64,000 nucleotides of DNA from Chaenocephalus aceratus (GCA_023974075.1 CM043792.1:12691456-12755455); one strand, 5' to 3'. Numbered from the stretch's first letter, positions 41,275 through 54,248 are shown. A program made the numbers and translations. Notes: a model not told the origin generated them from the sequence alone.

Positions 41275-44200
41275 TGCTGGTAAATTTGTGTGCCATCATA
41301 ATAGCAATGTGTATACAGCGTTTCGTGAATATCTGGAAAAATATGCGAGTAGTTTGGAGTCATTTGAGACATGTAAATCGTCAAAAATGGTACATTCTCT
41401 GTTAGCCTACGTTCGCCCCGATTGAGCTAGCAACTATTTTATTCGCAATTTAACATGATATTGGATATGGGCTTAACTTGTCCTGGACTGGAATTTTCCC
41501 GATCTTTTCCCGAGGAGGTGTTTGCGAAAAAAGCGCTTAAAATGCATGAATAACACAGATTTTTCAAAATGGCCGACTTTCTGAGGGGCGGGGCTAATGG
41601 AAGCTATTTTGAAATATGTCCGCAATTCCATCAGTAATGTCTGTGGCAAGATTGGGGTAGTTTGGAGAAACTATATGTGACTATCGCACAATAGGGGGCG
41701 CTACTGAGCTGGTGTACAAAAATGTACATTTTTTTTGTACAGTCTGGAAAAAGACGTGGGTTTGTGACGTGTTTTCCAAGTTTTGCGTCCGAAAGTCATT
41801 TTAACGATTTTGTGGCATTTAAATCGTCAAAATTGGTACATGTTCCGTTAGCTTACGAGCTCCCCGTTTGAGCAGTCGACTATTCATTCACAATTTAGCA
41901 TCACATTGGATATGGGCTGATCTTGTCCTGGTTTGAAATTTTTTCCGATCATTTTCCTAGGACAAGTATGCAAAAATGCGCTTAAAAATGGACATATTTC
42001 AAAATGGCCAACTTCATGGGGGGCGGAGATAATGGAAGCCATTTGAAATATGTCCGCATTTCCATGAGGAATCTCTGTGCCAAGTTTTGGGTAGTTCGAA
42101 GAAACTATATTTGACTACCGCACAATAGGGGGCGCTACTGAGACATATTTGCTAAAAACGTCCGATTTTTTTCTACAGTCTGGAAAAGGTTGTGGGCTGT
42201 GACATGCGTTCCGAATTTAAAGGCCGTAACTCATTTTCTCCCCTACTTATGGCTCGGTACATTTTTTAACCCTTCGATTTCGAGAAAAAACTGAATAGGA
42301 CACGCCCACATTTTTCATTGGTTGCGACCCTTTAAATCTCAGTTTATACTCACCCTGCCAGTATGTCTATGACAATACATATTTTTTAGTCCATCGGTTT
42401 CTTGAGATATAAATTAGTTTGTGTTTTTGGCGCCCCCTATTGTCCGAAATTAACATTGTTTCTTGTGCCTATTCCCCAAGACACACTGAACCTATCCACC
42501 GAAATCTGTGATATTTGGATACATTTTGGATGAATTGTGAGCATTTATGTGTAGGGCCACACCCTTTTGCTAATACGTTTTGATTGATGTCGGCCACATT
42601 TTTCCACACCTCGTGCTCATTTTGTACGGTAATGTGTCTGCCCCTCCATTGATGCTGTGCACTAAGTTTGGTTTGGAAAATCAAGAAATTGGAATTTAAG
42701 TTAATATTTCAATGTTTTTCACATTATGCTAATTTAAAAAAAATCAGTAGGCGGAGCTTCGGGATATGAGAGGATAATATGTAGAGCTGCTCCACCCGGA
42801 TAAGTGTGCATGAGAAACGCACATTTTTCAAAATGGCTGACTTTCTGGGGGGCGGGGCTAATAAAAGCCAATTTGAAATATGTGTGCAATCATAATAGCA
42901 ATATGTATACAAGCGTTTCGTGAATATCGGAATAACTATATCCGAGTAGTTTGGAGTAATTTGCGACATGTAAAATCGTCAAAAATGGTGTATTCGCTGT
43001 TAGCTTACGACCTCCACAAGTAATTTTTCAAAAAATGTGCTCCTCAATTAAGTATCATATGGGATAGGGGGCTAAACCTGTCATGCATTGGAATTTTTCC
43101 GATCATTCCCCTAGGAGGAGTTCGCAAAGAACGTGCGTAAAATGGCTGAAAAAACGCACATTTTTCAAAATGGCCGACTTTCTGGGGGGCGGAGCTAATG
43201 GAAGCCAATTTGAAATATGTGTGCAATCATAATAGCAATATGTATACAGCGTTTCGTGAATATCGGAATAACTATATCCGAGTAGTTTAGAGTAAATTGA
43301 GACATGTAAATCGTCAAAAATGGTGTATTCACTGTTAGCTAACGACCTCCACGAGTACTTTTTCAAAAATGTGCTCCTCAATTAAGTATCGTATGGGATA
43401 GGGGCTGAACCTGTCCTGCATTGGAATTTTTCCGATCATTCCCCTAGGAGGAGTTCGCAAGAACGTGCGTTAAAATGGCTGTGAAAAACGCACATTTTGC
43501 AAATGGCCAACTTTCTGGGGGGCGGGGCTAATGGAAGGCAATTTGAAATATGGGTGCAATCATAATAGCAATATGTCTACAGCGTTTCGTGAATATCGGA
43601 ATAACTATATCCGAGTAGTTTAGAGTAAATTGAGACATGTAAATCGGGCACAAATGGTGTATTCGCTGTTAGCTTACGACCTCCACGAGTACTTTTTCAA
43701 AAATGTGCTCCTCAATTAAGTATCACATTGGATATGGGCTGATCTTGTCCTGGTTGAAATTTTTCCGATCATTTTCCTAGGACAAGTATGCGAAAATTAG
43801 CTTAAAATGGACATATTTCAAAAATGGCCGACTTCATGGGGGGCGGAGATAATGGAAGCCATTTTGAAATAGTCCGAATTTCCATGAGAAATATCTGTGC
43901 CAAGTTTCGGGTAGTTCGAACGAAACTATATTTAACTACCGCCACAATAGGGGGCGCTACTGAGAAGTATTTGCTAAACGTCCCGATTTTTTTCTACGTC
44001 TGGAAAAGGTTGTGCTGTGACAATAGCTTTTCCGAATTTAAAGGCCGTAACTCATTTTCTCCCTTCTCTCCCCTACTTTATGGCTCGGTACATTTTTTAA
44101 CCCTTCGATTTCGAGAAAAAACTGAATAGGACACGCCCACATTTTTCATTGGTTGCGACCCTTTAAATCTCAGTTTATACTCACCCTGCCAGTATGTCTA

Positions 44201-44920
44201 TGACAATATATATTTTTTTAGTCCATCGGTTCTTGAGATATCAATTAGTTGTGTTTTTGGCGCCCCCTATTGTTCGAAATGAACATTGTTTTGTTGTACC
44301 TATTCCCCAAGACACACTGAACCTATCCACCGAAATCTGTGATATTTGGATACATTTTGGATGAATTGTGAGCATTTATGTGTAGGCCACACCCTTTTGC
44401 TAATACGTTTTGATTGATGTCGGCCACATTTTTCCACACCTCGTGCTCATTTTGTACGGTAATGTGTCTGCCCCTCCATTGATGCTGTGCACTAAGTTTG
44501 GTTTGGAAAATCAAGAAATTGGAATTTAAGTTAATATTTCAATGTTTTTCACATTATGCTAATTTAAAAAAAATCAAAGTAGGCGGAGCTTCGGGATATT
44601 GGAGAGGATATATGTAGAGCCTTGCTCCCACCCGGATAAGTGTGCAAATTCAGGTCCGTCAGACTTAACGCTGCGACTTTTGTAAATTTTTTGAAACACT
44701 GCATTTAACACAGTGGCGCTAGAAGAGCAGGTGAAAACATGTTCACCATCGAATCCAGAATGTTAACATTTTTCACCGGTCCTGGCGGCGTTGCCAAAAT
44801 GTCGCTACATGAATATTGTCGTACCCCCTCAAAACAGGTCGAAAGTGCAGAACCGGTACAGAAGAATAATAATACTGACGATTTCAATAGGTCTTTGCAC
44901 TACGTGCTCAGGCCCTAATT
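41275..44920. repeat. Complex repeat array (about 330-430-bp units plus a 0.9-kb direct duplication)
   Basis: A marker resembling AAATGGCCGACTTTCTGG followed by GGGCGGGGCTAATGGAAGCC recurs near 41567, 42000, 42829, 43166, 43499 and 43818. Units also share CATAATAGCAATATGTATAC, CGTTTCGTGAATATCGGAAT and GACATGTAAATCGTCAAAAA. About 41903-42780 is repeated as 43724-44635, with ATAGGGGGCGCTACTGAG and CGCCCCCTATTGT motifs. The right end reads GTCTTTGCACTACGTGCTCA then GGCCCTAAT. No coding frame is shared between units. The element class is unknown to me. Confidence 0.8.
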
Positions 44921-45049
44921 AGTAATAAGCTTATATGTGTTTTGCACCTATTACAAGAATGGTAGCAAAACTCGCTTCACAGTAGTTCATAGACAGATTA
45001 GTATAACATGACAGGAGAAAAGCAATGTAGAGAGCAGCTAGACATTCAA

Positions 45050-46280
45050 CACATATATCCACTCGGACTTGACTTGGACTCGAACACAGGTAATGATGAC
45101 TCGGACTCGACTCGGACACTCCTTGGGTGACTCGGACTTGGAGTCGGACTCAGGGGCGGCGGGTACTGTAGGCTAGGGAAGGCTAAGCCTTCCCAAATAT
45201 TTTTGTCACTGCATGGTAAAAGAAAAATATAATGTATGTGTGTGTCTTTGACATTAGCGCTGCTATGCAGCCACCTGTGCCCTGTACTACGAAGCCAGTT
45301 CAACAGACCCTGGATACGTTTGAGTTATGATATCTTAACTAACCCTAACAAACGCGCTCTCGCTAAGCGGTCCTACGACGCTGGTTATCAACTCGGTAAA
45401 TCAAGCCAGGGTTTTTCTCTCCAGCAGAGAGTGCGTTCACGTGAAAGGGGCGGGGTTAGCTACATTTGATCAATCACAAACAGGGACAAGTGTAGCCTAG
45501 CGCAGCGTCATACTTCATTAATGAAAACTAATATTAGGCAAATGAACTTTAAACATCCATGACTTAAACATATCATCTAGGATACAAGCCACATAGTTTG
45601 CACCTGCAAGGTGAATACAGCTGGTGAAAGAAAAAGTGTCTGAAGAGTGATATCATTAACAATTATGATATCACTGCCCCGTCAAAAACACGAGTGGATC
45701 TGACTTTAATTACATTTGACTTGAGTATTTCGTCAAACTTAATGTGTTGCTTAAAATAATACTTCTGCATACAGTAGGTGACAATGTAAGTGTTTGCACG
45801 GCCAGATACGGCTCGAGAAGCTGACTCAGATAAGGAAATATATGATATATTATGATGTGATATGATCGATGATCTGATTGATAATGTGATATGAATGATA
45901 AGTGTGACACGTCGGCATCTTCTCTTCATACGGCAGTTTAAACTGTATTTCCTTTATACTTAATAGATTTAAACTCCGCACACTGAGCTCTGATCAGGCG
46001 GTGCCCGTGCTTTCACTGAGTTGATCTCTTTTCTATACTCGCCGGAGGCAGGCAGCGTCAGGTAAAACAAGTTATTTTAGCCTTCCCAAACCTGAGCCTC
46101 ACGCGCCGCCTATGCTCGACTCGAACAGCATGTAAATGATGACTCGACTCGACTCGGACACTCCTGGGTGACTTGGAACGCGACTCGACTACGACTCTCC
46201 CTTGGTGACTTGGACTCAGACTCTAAGAGTGGTGACTCGAGAGTGACTTTGGACTCGTGAATTGGGTGACTTGACTACAA
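45050..46280. repeat. GACTCG-rich repeat interrupted by a roughly 0.96-kb insertion
   Basis: Runs built from GACTCGGACTCGACTCGG flank a central segment from about 45151 (AGGGGCGGCGGGTACTGTAG) to about 46117 (CTCACGCGCCGCC). The inner segment contains a block at 45290-45470 (CCCTAACAAACGCGCTCTCG) that I know as a frequent fish repeat, and an AT-rich middle. Target duplications were not resolved. No gene was recognised. Confidence 0.5.
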
Positions 46281-46289
46281 CACTGCCGT

Positions 46290-47100
46290 GATGCAGTTTT
46301 GTAAATGGCTCCGCTGTCATTGGCTTATTAAAAAGCTCATGTGTCTTTTGGCATCCCATGGCCAAGTTGCTTAACTTCTTTTCAGCAGACTTTTTTTTTG
46401 CCGAATATATGGAACACAGTAGCATGGCTTGCTGTTAATTTCAAAACTCTGGCTAGTTATCTGCAGCTAAGAGTAATATGTAAGCAGCTCGGTGTGAATC
46501 CTGGGTCAGAGCCTCCACCGTTTGACACTATCCACATGAATGATTGAGAACGTTATGTGGCATTATACACTTTCTGCTTTCAAGGCTTTCATTATCATCA
46601 TCATTTTTCTTCTTCTTTGCAAATTGGGTGAAGGGTTGAAGTAAAGTGAGTCCTTTCATAAGATTATTCAGAGGTTCTTTGTCACATCGAACAAGTAAAA
46701 TATCTGCGATTCAGTGCTGCTTAGATAACAGTCTCAGCTCCCTGGGGTCTCCACTGCACCTTCTGCACTGTACTCCAGAAAATAAACAAGTGGCAGATTT
46801 TTTTCTTTCTCCGCTAAAGCTTGTTTATGTGTTTTTGAAGCCATCCGCCAGGCCCCTAGAGCTGTCAAAGCGTTTCACACTGCAGCTCATGTTGAATGAT
46901 GTCAGAAAGTGTAACTCGCAATGAAAACTGTGATGATGTACAGCCTCTTGGACACAAGCAATTCCTTGTTAGTGTGCTTTTCTTCATTTATTGTCTCACT
47001 TGCTGTCAGTTCTATTAAAAGTACAACTAAATAAGAACCATATTTGAAAAGGACGAGACACCTACATTTCTGCATTGGCACAAAGTACCTTTTAGAATTG
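46290..47100. other. No feature recognised
   Basis: Non-repetitive-looking sequence. Short frames on the plus strand lack splice context or domains. Confidence 0.4.
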
Positions 47101-47219
47101 AATCCTTTTACTGGTTTGTAAAGCTCTAGTGGTTTGGTACCCTCATACAGTATATCACTGATTCTCTGACATTTTATGTCCCTGCACGAGCCCTTAGGTT
47201 CTCTTCAGCAGGTTTTAAA

Positions 47220-48420
47220 AAAATTCCCCCAAAATAAAATGGGGGAAGCAACATCTATTCACTACGCTCCCAACCTGTGGAACACCCTACCAGGAACTAT
47301 TAGACATTTGTTTTGATTGGCTTTTTATACAATTCAATTAAATTCAAACCTTTATTTATCCAGGTAAAATCCCATTGAGATCAATGATCTCTTTTCAAGG
47401 GAGACCTGCAGCAGTAGGTTCCACAAGAAGACATAAAAACATAAACAACAGAACAACAGAAGGACATCATACAGCAAAATGTACAGGGATTACAATTTAC
47501 ATATTTAACCACATGTACATGTACAGGTACCAACAGCATCTGATTTTGTAGCTTCCAACCGAGCTTTAAAAACATGTAGTGGTACTAGCTTGGTCATTTT
47601 CCATTATTTTTGCAGACTGTTCCATGTTAGTGGAGCTGCACATCTAAAAGCTGTCTTCCCTAAGACAGTCCTAGCACTTGGCACATTTAATAAAACCACA
47701 GCATGCGATTTCAGGCAATAAGTACTTTCAATTCGCAGAGAGATCAGGAGCAGATATAAGATGGTAGTTTATCCAACATGGCTTTGTAAATGAAAAAGTA
47801 CCAGTGACTGAGCCTCCGTACAGTAAGTGATGGCAAAACCCGCCTTGGTATACAGAGTACAGTGATGCGTAAGTGCTTTACAATTTGTCAAAATCTCAGT
47901 GCACTGTGATACGCAGCATCTAACTTGCTCAGGTAATTGGCAGGTGCATTCATATAACAAATCACCATAGTCCAGCACAGGTAAAAAGGTCACAGTGACT
48001 AGCCTCTTCCTGGCCTTAAGCGAGAAACAGGACTTATTTCTGTAAAAGAAACCTAGCCTAACCCTCAGACAAGCAACATCCCCCTTTGAAATTGTCTTTT
48101 ATCATTATTTGTTCATTATTAATGTTTGTAATTGTATTTATTAATTTGGTCTTATGTCTTCCATTGTTTTACTGATATGGTTATCTGTTGTGGACTTTTG
48201 GATTAATATAATTTTTTGTATCTTTTATTATCATATCTTTTTTATTTCCATGAATTGTTATATTAAGCTGCATGTCTGCAAAAAGGTTTTTGCGTATGAA
48301 CAACATTGTATTTCTTGTTTTCTGTTTTAATTGATGATGTGTACTGTGAGCTGCACCTAGTGTATGAAAGTGCTATACAAATGAAGATTTATCATTATTA
48401 TTATTATTATTATTATTATT
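47220..48420. repeat. Nested LINE fragments on both strands
   Basis: A plus-strand L2-like 3' piece is visible as CACTACGCTCCCAACCTGTG (47260s), with its tail at 48335-48420 (GTGCTATACAAATGAAGATT then an ATT repeat). Between them, about 47340-48060 is a minus-strand fragment. Its frame at 47993-47769 reads FLPVLDYGDLLYECTCQLPE and TNCKALTHHCTLYTKAG, the C-terminal region of another LINE. Its 3' end reads TTTATTTATCCAGGTAAAAT in reverse. The second LINE appears to have inserted into the first. Confidence 0.6.
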
Positions 48421-48424
48421 TATC

Positions 48425-48515
48425 GACCTACCAATACATCCATCCATCCATCCATCCATCCATGGATGGATGGATGGATGGATGGATGGGTGGATGGATG
48501 GACCTACCAATACAT
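48425..48515. repeat. (CATC)n/(GATG)n palindrome between 15-bp direct repeats
   Basis: Six CATC-type units are followed directly by about ten GATG units, a perfect fold-back at the centre. The sequence GACCTACCAATACAT occurs on both sides (48425-48439 and 48500-48514). Confidence 0.85.
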
Positions 48516-49499
48516 GCTGCAGTAAGAAGAGAACAAAAGCCTTGGAATGAGACAGTTTTAATTGCTAACTCCCAGTTTTTATTTGCCAACTCCCTCCATT
48601 TAGCCCGCCCTTTAAATATACCTTATTAAACGTGATCACATTTATAGAACACATCAGTCAATCCAGGTCAAAATAGCAAAAAAAATATAAAAAACGTTTT
48701 GTAATTCAAAAGGACAGTGAGGGACTTGAAACTGCATAATCTACTTTAAGATAACTCCAACTCCTTCCCACTTTTTGATTTTGATGTGTCACTCTAAGAC
48801 TGTACATTCAATATTTGCCCTAGGCTGCAAGGAAACTCGTACTTGGATCTGGTATGAATGAATATGGACTGAATATTAAAATTCAAGGATACAAAAGAAG
48901 AGGATTTGTAAAACCTTTTATTCTGTCTGGGTAATTGAGTAATTACCATTGTGTCATTTTTATTTGCTTTCAATGCCAAATAAATGTGCAGTTAATGGTT
49001 AAACTACAATGAATTGGCAATCGATCCAGGTAAGTGACTCGTTACTCCCCGATAATCCTGCACACTGATGAAGCTATACTGAAGCTTTCACTCCACACTT
49101 ACACACACACAAATGCTCAGCTTAGCCCGAAAAACTCCCTCACCTACTTAAAGTCTGCTCACATAGACAGCGAGGCCTTCCCACAACATTTCCTATAACA
49201 TTTATACATGTGGACAGCTCTGCAGTTTTCTGCCCTCACATCCTTCACACTGAGAGATGAACTCCCTCCCTCTGAACAGCATCTCAGGACAGTGGACTGT
49301 AAGATGATATATGATTTTATCTTTTTTTCTCCGGCAAAGCTATTCAGGACTGAGCTCATGCGCTTCACCATAGACCTCTTAGCCACATTCACACAAAACC
49401 TTGAGGGGCCTTATTAGCTTCTTGGGGTTTTTCCTAGTCTAATATATAGGTTTTAGTGCATGTAAATGGTCTGCAAAGGTTACAATCCCAAAGTTCACG

Positions 49500-49735
49500 C
49501 CAGATGGAGTTTCTCTCCCACATACTGCCTAAAACACCTCGATTCTAGTCCTTTGCTTCCGTAACATATTGACATCACTATGTAACACTCGCAAACCACA
49601 GTTGGCTAGTGTTCCAAAACATTGTACGTAATGGGGCGGGACATATCTAAGTGGTTGACCAATCACAACAAAGCCAGCTAGCTGACCAATCAGAGCAGAC
49701 TGGGCTCTGAAAATGAGCATAATAGGGCCCCTTTA
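49500..49735 (-). repeat. MITE-like repeat related to 8323-8639
   Basis: Inverted relative to the copy at 8.3 kb, with GGTTGACCAATCACAACAAA and TTGACATCACTATGTAACAC in common. The end GAAAATGAGCATAATAGGGC plus CCCTTTAATCATAATAAATG recurs as a short direct copy at about 49850-49890, so the terminal part was duplicated. Confidence 0.6.
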
Positions 49736-50508
49736 ATCATAATAAATGACTTGCTAATGCGAGTAAGAGCTACAGATGCTACAAATCAAAGTTTATATCT
49801 TTAACTATGATTCCAGTTCCATTGTTAGAACTGTGACAAATATGAAACCTGAAAATGAGCATTATAGGGCCCCTTCAATAATAAATGACATAACGAGTGC
49901 CCTGTATGCCATTAAATCTTCAGGAAATAAACACAAATCTTGGGTAGGAAGACTTGGATGAAGATGAACTCTAAAGCTTTTTCAATGCTGTGTAAATGGA
50001 TGCAATTCCAATGACCGATGGAGCATGATGTCATAAAACTCCTGTATAATGTGTGCAGGTATCCAAGAAATTGCTCCTAAATTAAAAGCGTCTGCTATAG
50101 TCATGCAGCAAGTTTTCAGAAAATATGACATTTGTAGGGCAGCATCCTGACTTTCATGCTGTTCCTTCTGTACTTTTGTTCACACAGATCTGACATCACA
50201 GCAAACACAAACATACCCCCACCACTTACTTGTTTTCTCTGCAAATACCTATCGTTTTATGTCACACTAGAAAGTGCGCTCAGATAAATGCAGAGGCAGG
50301 GCTCAAGACAATGTTTTTTCACAACATCCCGAACATCTATTGTATCTGTCTGAAGAACATTTAAAAGCTCCTTGAATCAAAATGTTGTTTCTCTACTCAT
50401 CATCTGTTATCATCTATAGTTATCATTGATAACAAGTGAAAAGTGGACTACAGTATAACCCTTTTTGCCGTCTCTGAGGAAAATAAATGGGGCTCAGAAT
50501 ACTGAAAT

Positions 50509-52330
50509 ATCCATCCATCCATCCATCTTCTCCCGCTTATCCGTGGTCGGGTCGCGGGGGTAGCAGTTCCAGCAGAGAGCCCCAAACTTTCTTTTCCCTG
50601 GCGACATCAACCAGCTCTGACTGGGGGATCCCAAGGCGCTCCCAGGCCAGCGAAGAGATATAATCCCTCCACCTGGTCCTAGGTCTACCCCTTGGTCTCT
50701 TCCCAGCTGGACGTGCCTGGAACACCTCCCTAGGGAGGCGCCCAGGTGGCATCCTAACTAGGTGCCCGAACCACCTCAACTGGCTTCTTCGACGCGAAGG
50801 AGGAGCGGCTCAACTCCGAGTCCCTCCCTGATGACCGAACTTCTCACCTTATCCCTAAGGGAGACACCAGCCCACCCGGCGGAGGAAACCCATCTCGGCC
50901 GCTTGTATCCGCGATCTCGTTCTTTCGGTCATGACCCATCCTTCATGACCATAGGTGAGGGTAGGAACGAAAATGGCCCGGTAGACAGAGAGCTTTGCCT
51001 TCTGGCTCAGCTCCATTTTCATCACAACGGTGCGGTAAAGCGACTGCAGTACCGCTCCCGCTGCTCCGATTCTCCGGCCCATCTCACGCTCCATTGTTCC
51101 CTCACTCGAGAACAAGACCCCGAGATACTTGAACTCCTTCACTTGGGGTAAGGACTCATTCCCTACTTGGAGTGGACAGTCCATCGGTTTTCCTGCTGAG
51201 AACCATGGCCTCAGATTTGGAGGTGCTGATCCTCATCCCAGCCGCTTCACACTCGGTTGCGAACCGATCCAGTGAGTGCTGAAGGTCGCAGACCGATGAA
51301 GCCATCAGAACCACATCATCTGCAAAAAGCAGTGGTGCAATCCTTAGTCCACCGAACTGCAGACCCCCTCCCCCACGACTACGCCTCGAAATCCGATCCA
51401 TGTATATTACAAACAGGATTGGTGACAAAGCGCAGCCCTGGCGGAGGCCACCCTCACCGGAAATGGGTCCGACTTACTGCCGAGGACCCGGACACAGCTC
51501 TCGCTTTGGGAGTACAGAGATTGGATGGCCCTGAGTAGAGACCCCCCTCACCCCATACTCCCGCAGCACCTCCCACAGTAACTCCCTGGGAACTCGGTCA
51601 TACGCCTTCTCCAAGTCTACAAAACACATGTAGACCGGATAAGCGTACTCCCAAGCCCCCTCCAGGATCCTTGCGAGAGTAAAAAGCTGATCCGTTGTTC
51701 CACGACCAGGACGGAATCCGCATTGTTCCTCCTCAATCTGAGGTTCGACAATCGGCCTGACCCTCCTTTCGAGTACCTTGGAGTAAACTTTCCCGGGGAG
51801 GCTGAGTAGTGTGATGCCTCTGTAATTGGCACACACCCTCTGATCCCCCTTTTTAAAAAGGGGAACCACCACCCCGGTCTGCCACTCCTTCGGCACTGTT
51901 TCCGACTTCCATGCAACGTTGATGAGACGTGTCAACCATGACAGTCCCTCAACACCCAGAGCCTTCAGCATTTCCGGGCGGATCTCATCCACCCCCGGGG
52001 CTTTGCCACTGTGGAGTTGTTTGACGACCTCAGTGACCTCCCCCCGGGAGATTGGTGTTGATCCCCCGTCATACTCCAGCTCTGCCTTTAACATAGAGGG
52101 CGGAGTTGTTGGGTTCAGGAGTTCCTCAAAGTGTTCCTTCCAACGCCCTAACACTCCATCAGTTGAGGTCAACAACGTCCCATCCTTACTGTACACAGCT
52201 TGGATGGTTCCCTGCTTCCCCCTCCTGAGGTGTCGGACAGTTTTCCAGAACAACTTTGGTGCCGCCCGAAAGTCCTTCTCCATGTCTTCTCCGAACTTCT
52301 CCCACACCCGCTGCTTTGCCTCGGCCACGA
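50509..52330 (-). pseudogene. RTE-clade LINE (Rex3-like), 5'-truncated reverse transcriptase
   Basis: Reading leftwards from 52328: a linker, then RT motifs HSGKAPGVDEIRPEMLKALG, VVPLFKKGDQRVCANYRGIT, QCGFRPGRGTTDQLFTLARI and the catalytic FVDLEKAYDRVPRELLW. After a frame break near 51430-51480 follow MSPILFVIYMDRISRR and FADDVVLMAS, the second catalytic motif. The C-terminus continues as FKYLGVLFSSEG and YGHEGWVMTERTRSRIQ, then in another frame MRWFGHLVRMPPGRLPREVF and KRPRGRPRTRWRDYI. The 3' UTR is very short and ends in (GATG)n at 50509-50528, a feature reported for Rex3. At least three frame breaks make it inactive. The endonuclease domain is lost by 5' truncation. An 11-bp duplication, AATACTGAAAT, flanks it (50498-50508 and 52331-52341). 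Confidence 0.88.
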
Positions 52331-53004
52331 AATACTGAAATTTTTATTTTTTAAATATTCTTTTCCTTCTAATTTGTTATTCTTTTCTAAATAACACACT
52401 GTTATTTCCTCAACAATAACACACAAGTATCCTTGTTTTTATTTATTTGTTTAATTATATAATGTCGGGCTTTTTTGCCGTCCGTCAGGAACTGAATTTC
52501 AAAATAAATTATTTTTTCTATTAACTAGAGCGCCGGGTCATGTTATGACCGTCTTTTCTATGTTGCTGTGGGGTTTTTCCATCGGTTTGGGGTTTAAAAT
52601 ATAAAAACAGTAATAAGCCATAACTATCAACAGAATTGCCTTGCCAGGCAACAGCTTGGGGTGAAAACAATATTTCCGGTTGGACGCCTCGTGAACTGTC
52701 AGCGCCATGTTACCCATGTCCACTGCACCTCGCGGGAGCGCGCACAGCGTAAAGCAAATACTCACAGACATTTCAATGATTTGTTTGGCAAAGATAGGTA
52801 TGGAAACGGTATAATTTCCTTTTGGGTGGGCATGCATAACACGGCATAACACCGGAGCCCTGCTGCCGGGAAACTTTGGCGCTGTACTGAGTTTGTTCAA
52901 ATCTGTCAAAATGACGGACTGCTTTCAGATTTTTCCGTCATTGTTAAAAGAAATCCGTTATAGACCGAAAATATTCGATTAACGCAAACTCTGATCCACA
53001 TATA

Positions 53005-53160
53005 TATATTTTTGATATTTGTAACACCAAACCGACAGAAAAGATGGTCTTAACATGACCCAGTGGTCTAGTTAATAAAACATAATAATGTCAAACATAA
53101 TATTACTATTACAGTAACTTTATTGTGAAATTAAAACAGAACGGTAAAGAAAAATACAAT
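53005..53160 (+). repeat. Dispersed repeat, second copy of 29360-29540
   Basis: This shares TTGATATTTGTAACACC, AGAAAAGATGGTCTTAACAT and ACTTTATTGTGAAATTAAAA with the copy at 29.4 kb. It lies inside the fold-back element at 50.46-53.41 kb. Confidence 0.7.
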
Positions 53161-53419
53161 TGAAAAATAATTTCATACATAATATTATTAATGTCTTTAT
53201 TTGGAAATTCAGTTGCTGACGGACGGCCAAAAAACCCGACATTATATAATTAAACAAATTAATAAAAACAAGGATAATTGTGTGTTATTGTTGAGTAAAT
53301 AACAGTGTGTTTTAAAAAAGAATAACAAATTAGAACGAAAAAAATATTACAAAAATACACATTTCAATATTCCGCGCCCCATTTCCTTTCCTCACGGACA
53401 GCATCCGACATTATACAAT

Positions 53420-54240
53420 TTAAAGTAAAAACAATAATCGTGGCTTGATATTGAGTAAGACATTTTGTTTATGAACCACACAGCTTCAAGTCTTCCAAGA
53501 CCCGACCGGACAAAAATACGTGGTGCAGGCACGAAACATACTACCAATAGAAATACAATGCTTTTAAAGTCGTTCTGTATGACACAGAGGAAACAAAGGG
53601 GAAAATCGTGTTGGTGAACACGAATAGATTACATTTCGTGACTATCACACGAAATGCAGTGAGACTGGGTTGGAATGCAGTATGAAACGACTACAAACAA
53701 TATTGTGATTATTTACCCATTAACCAGCATAATAACGGATTTGGTAAACTGAACAACAGTGAGCTGCCACCCGAAAATACTTTGCTCTAAAATTATATTA
53801 ATAAATTACTATTATCATTATTATAAGCAAGACATGTCAAATGTCAAAACATGTCAAACATATGTAGAAAATAAACGTATTTGAGATACGTTTATGGGCT
53901 TAGATGTCTCATAATTATTTGTGTGAACATAAAAATAATTTGTGTGTAAATATGTGATTTGTAAATGTATAACACCATCTACAAATGCATTTAAAAGATT
54001 TGCAAACTCACAAATACATTTGCAAATGTAAAACGGATCTGCAAATACGCAATATATGTTACAAATAAAAAAGATCTTTGAATATCTCTTTAACATTTAC
54101 AACTTTCGATCAGGCATTTGTGAATCCATTTTGTATTTGTCGACCAAAAATGCGCTTGTGGATCTCACATTTCTGCTTGTGGATCTCAAATCTCTGCTTG
54201 TGGATCGTCTTTTTACACCCTCTGGCCGTTTCTCAATCGC
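53420..54240. repeat. AT-rich repeat region bordering the hAT insertion
   Basis: 53880-54075 contains multiple permutations of TTTGCAAAT/ATTTGTAAAT, a common fish repeat texture. 54152-54207 has three imperfect copies of CTGCTTGTGGATCTC. No gene recognised. Confidence 0.45.
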
Positions 54241-54248
54241 GAGTACAC

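Larger units (their letters stand above)
50460..53410. repeat. Inverted-repeat element hosting the Rex3-like insertion
   Basis: The left arm is 50463-50508 joined to 52342-52510; the right arm is about 53200-53410, inverted. Shared pieces include CTGAGGAAAATAAATGGGG against CCCCATTTCCTTTCCTCA, AATTTGTTATTCTTTT, ACACTGTTATTT and AATTATATAATGTCGGG followed by GCCGTCCGTCAG. The right arm runs uninterrupted through TTTCAATATTCCGC, the site where the Rex3-like LINE sits in the left arm. The interior (52510-53200) has no recognised gene. Confidence 0.7.

Noticed and set aside
52538..52909. 123-codon minus-strand frame between the arms of the inverted repeat
   Set aside because: Composition is irregular, no domain is visible, and it is antisense to another open frame.
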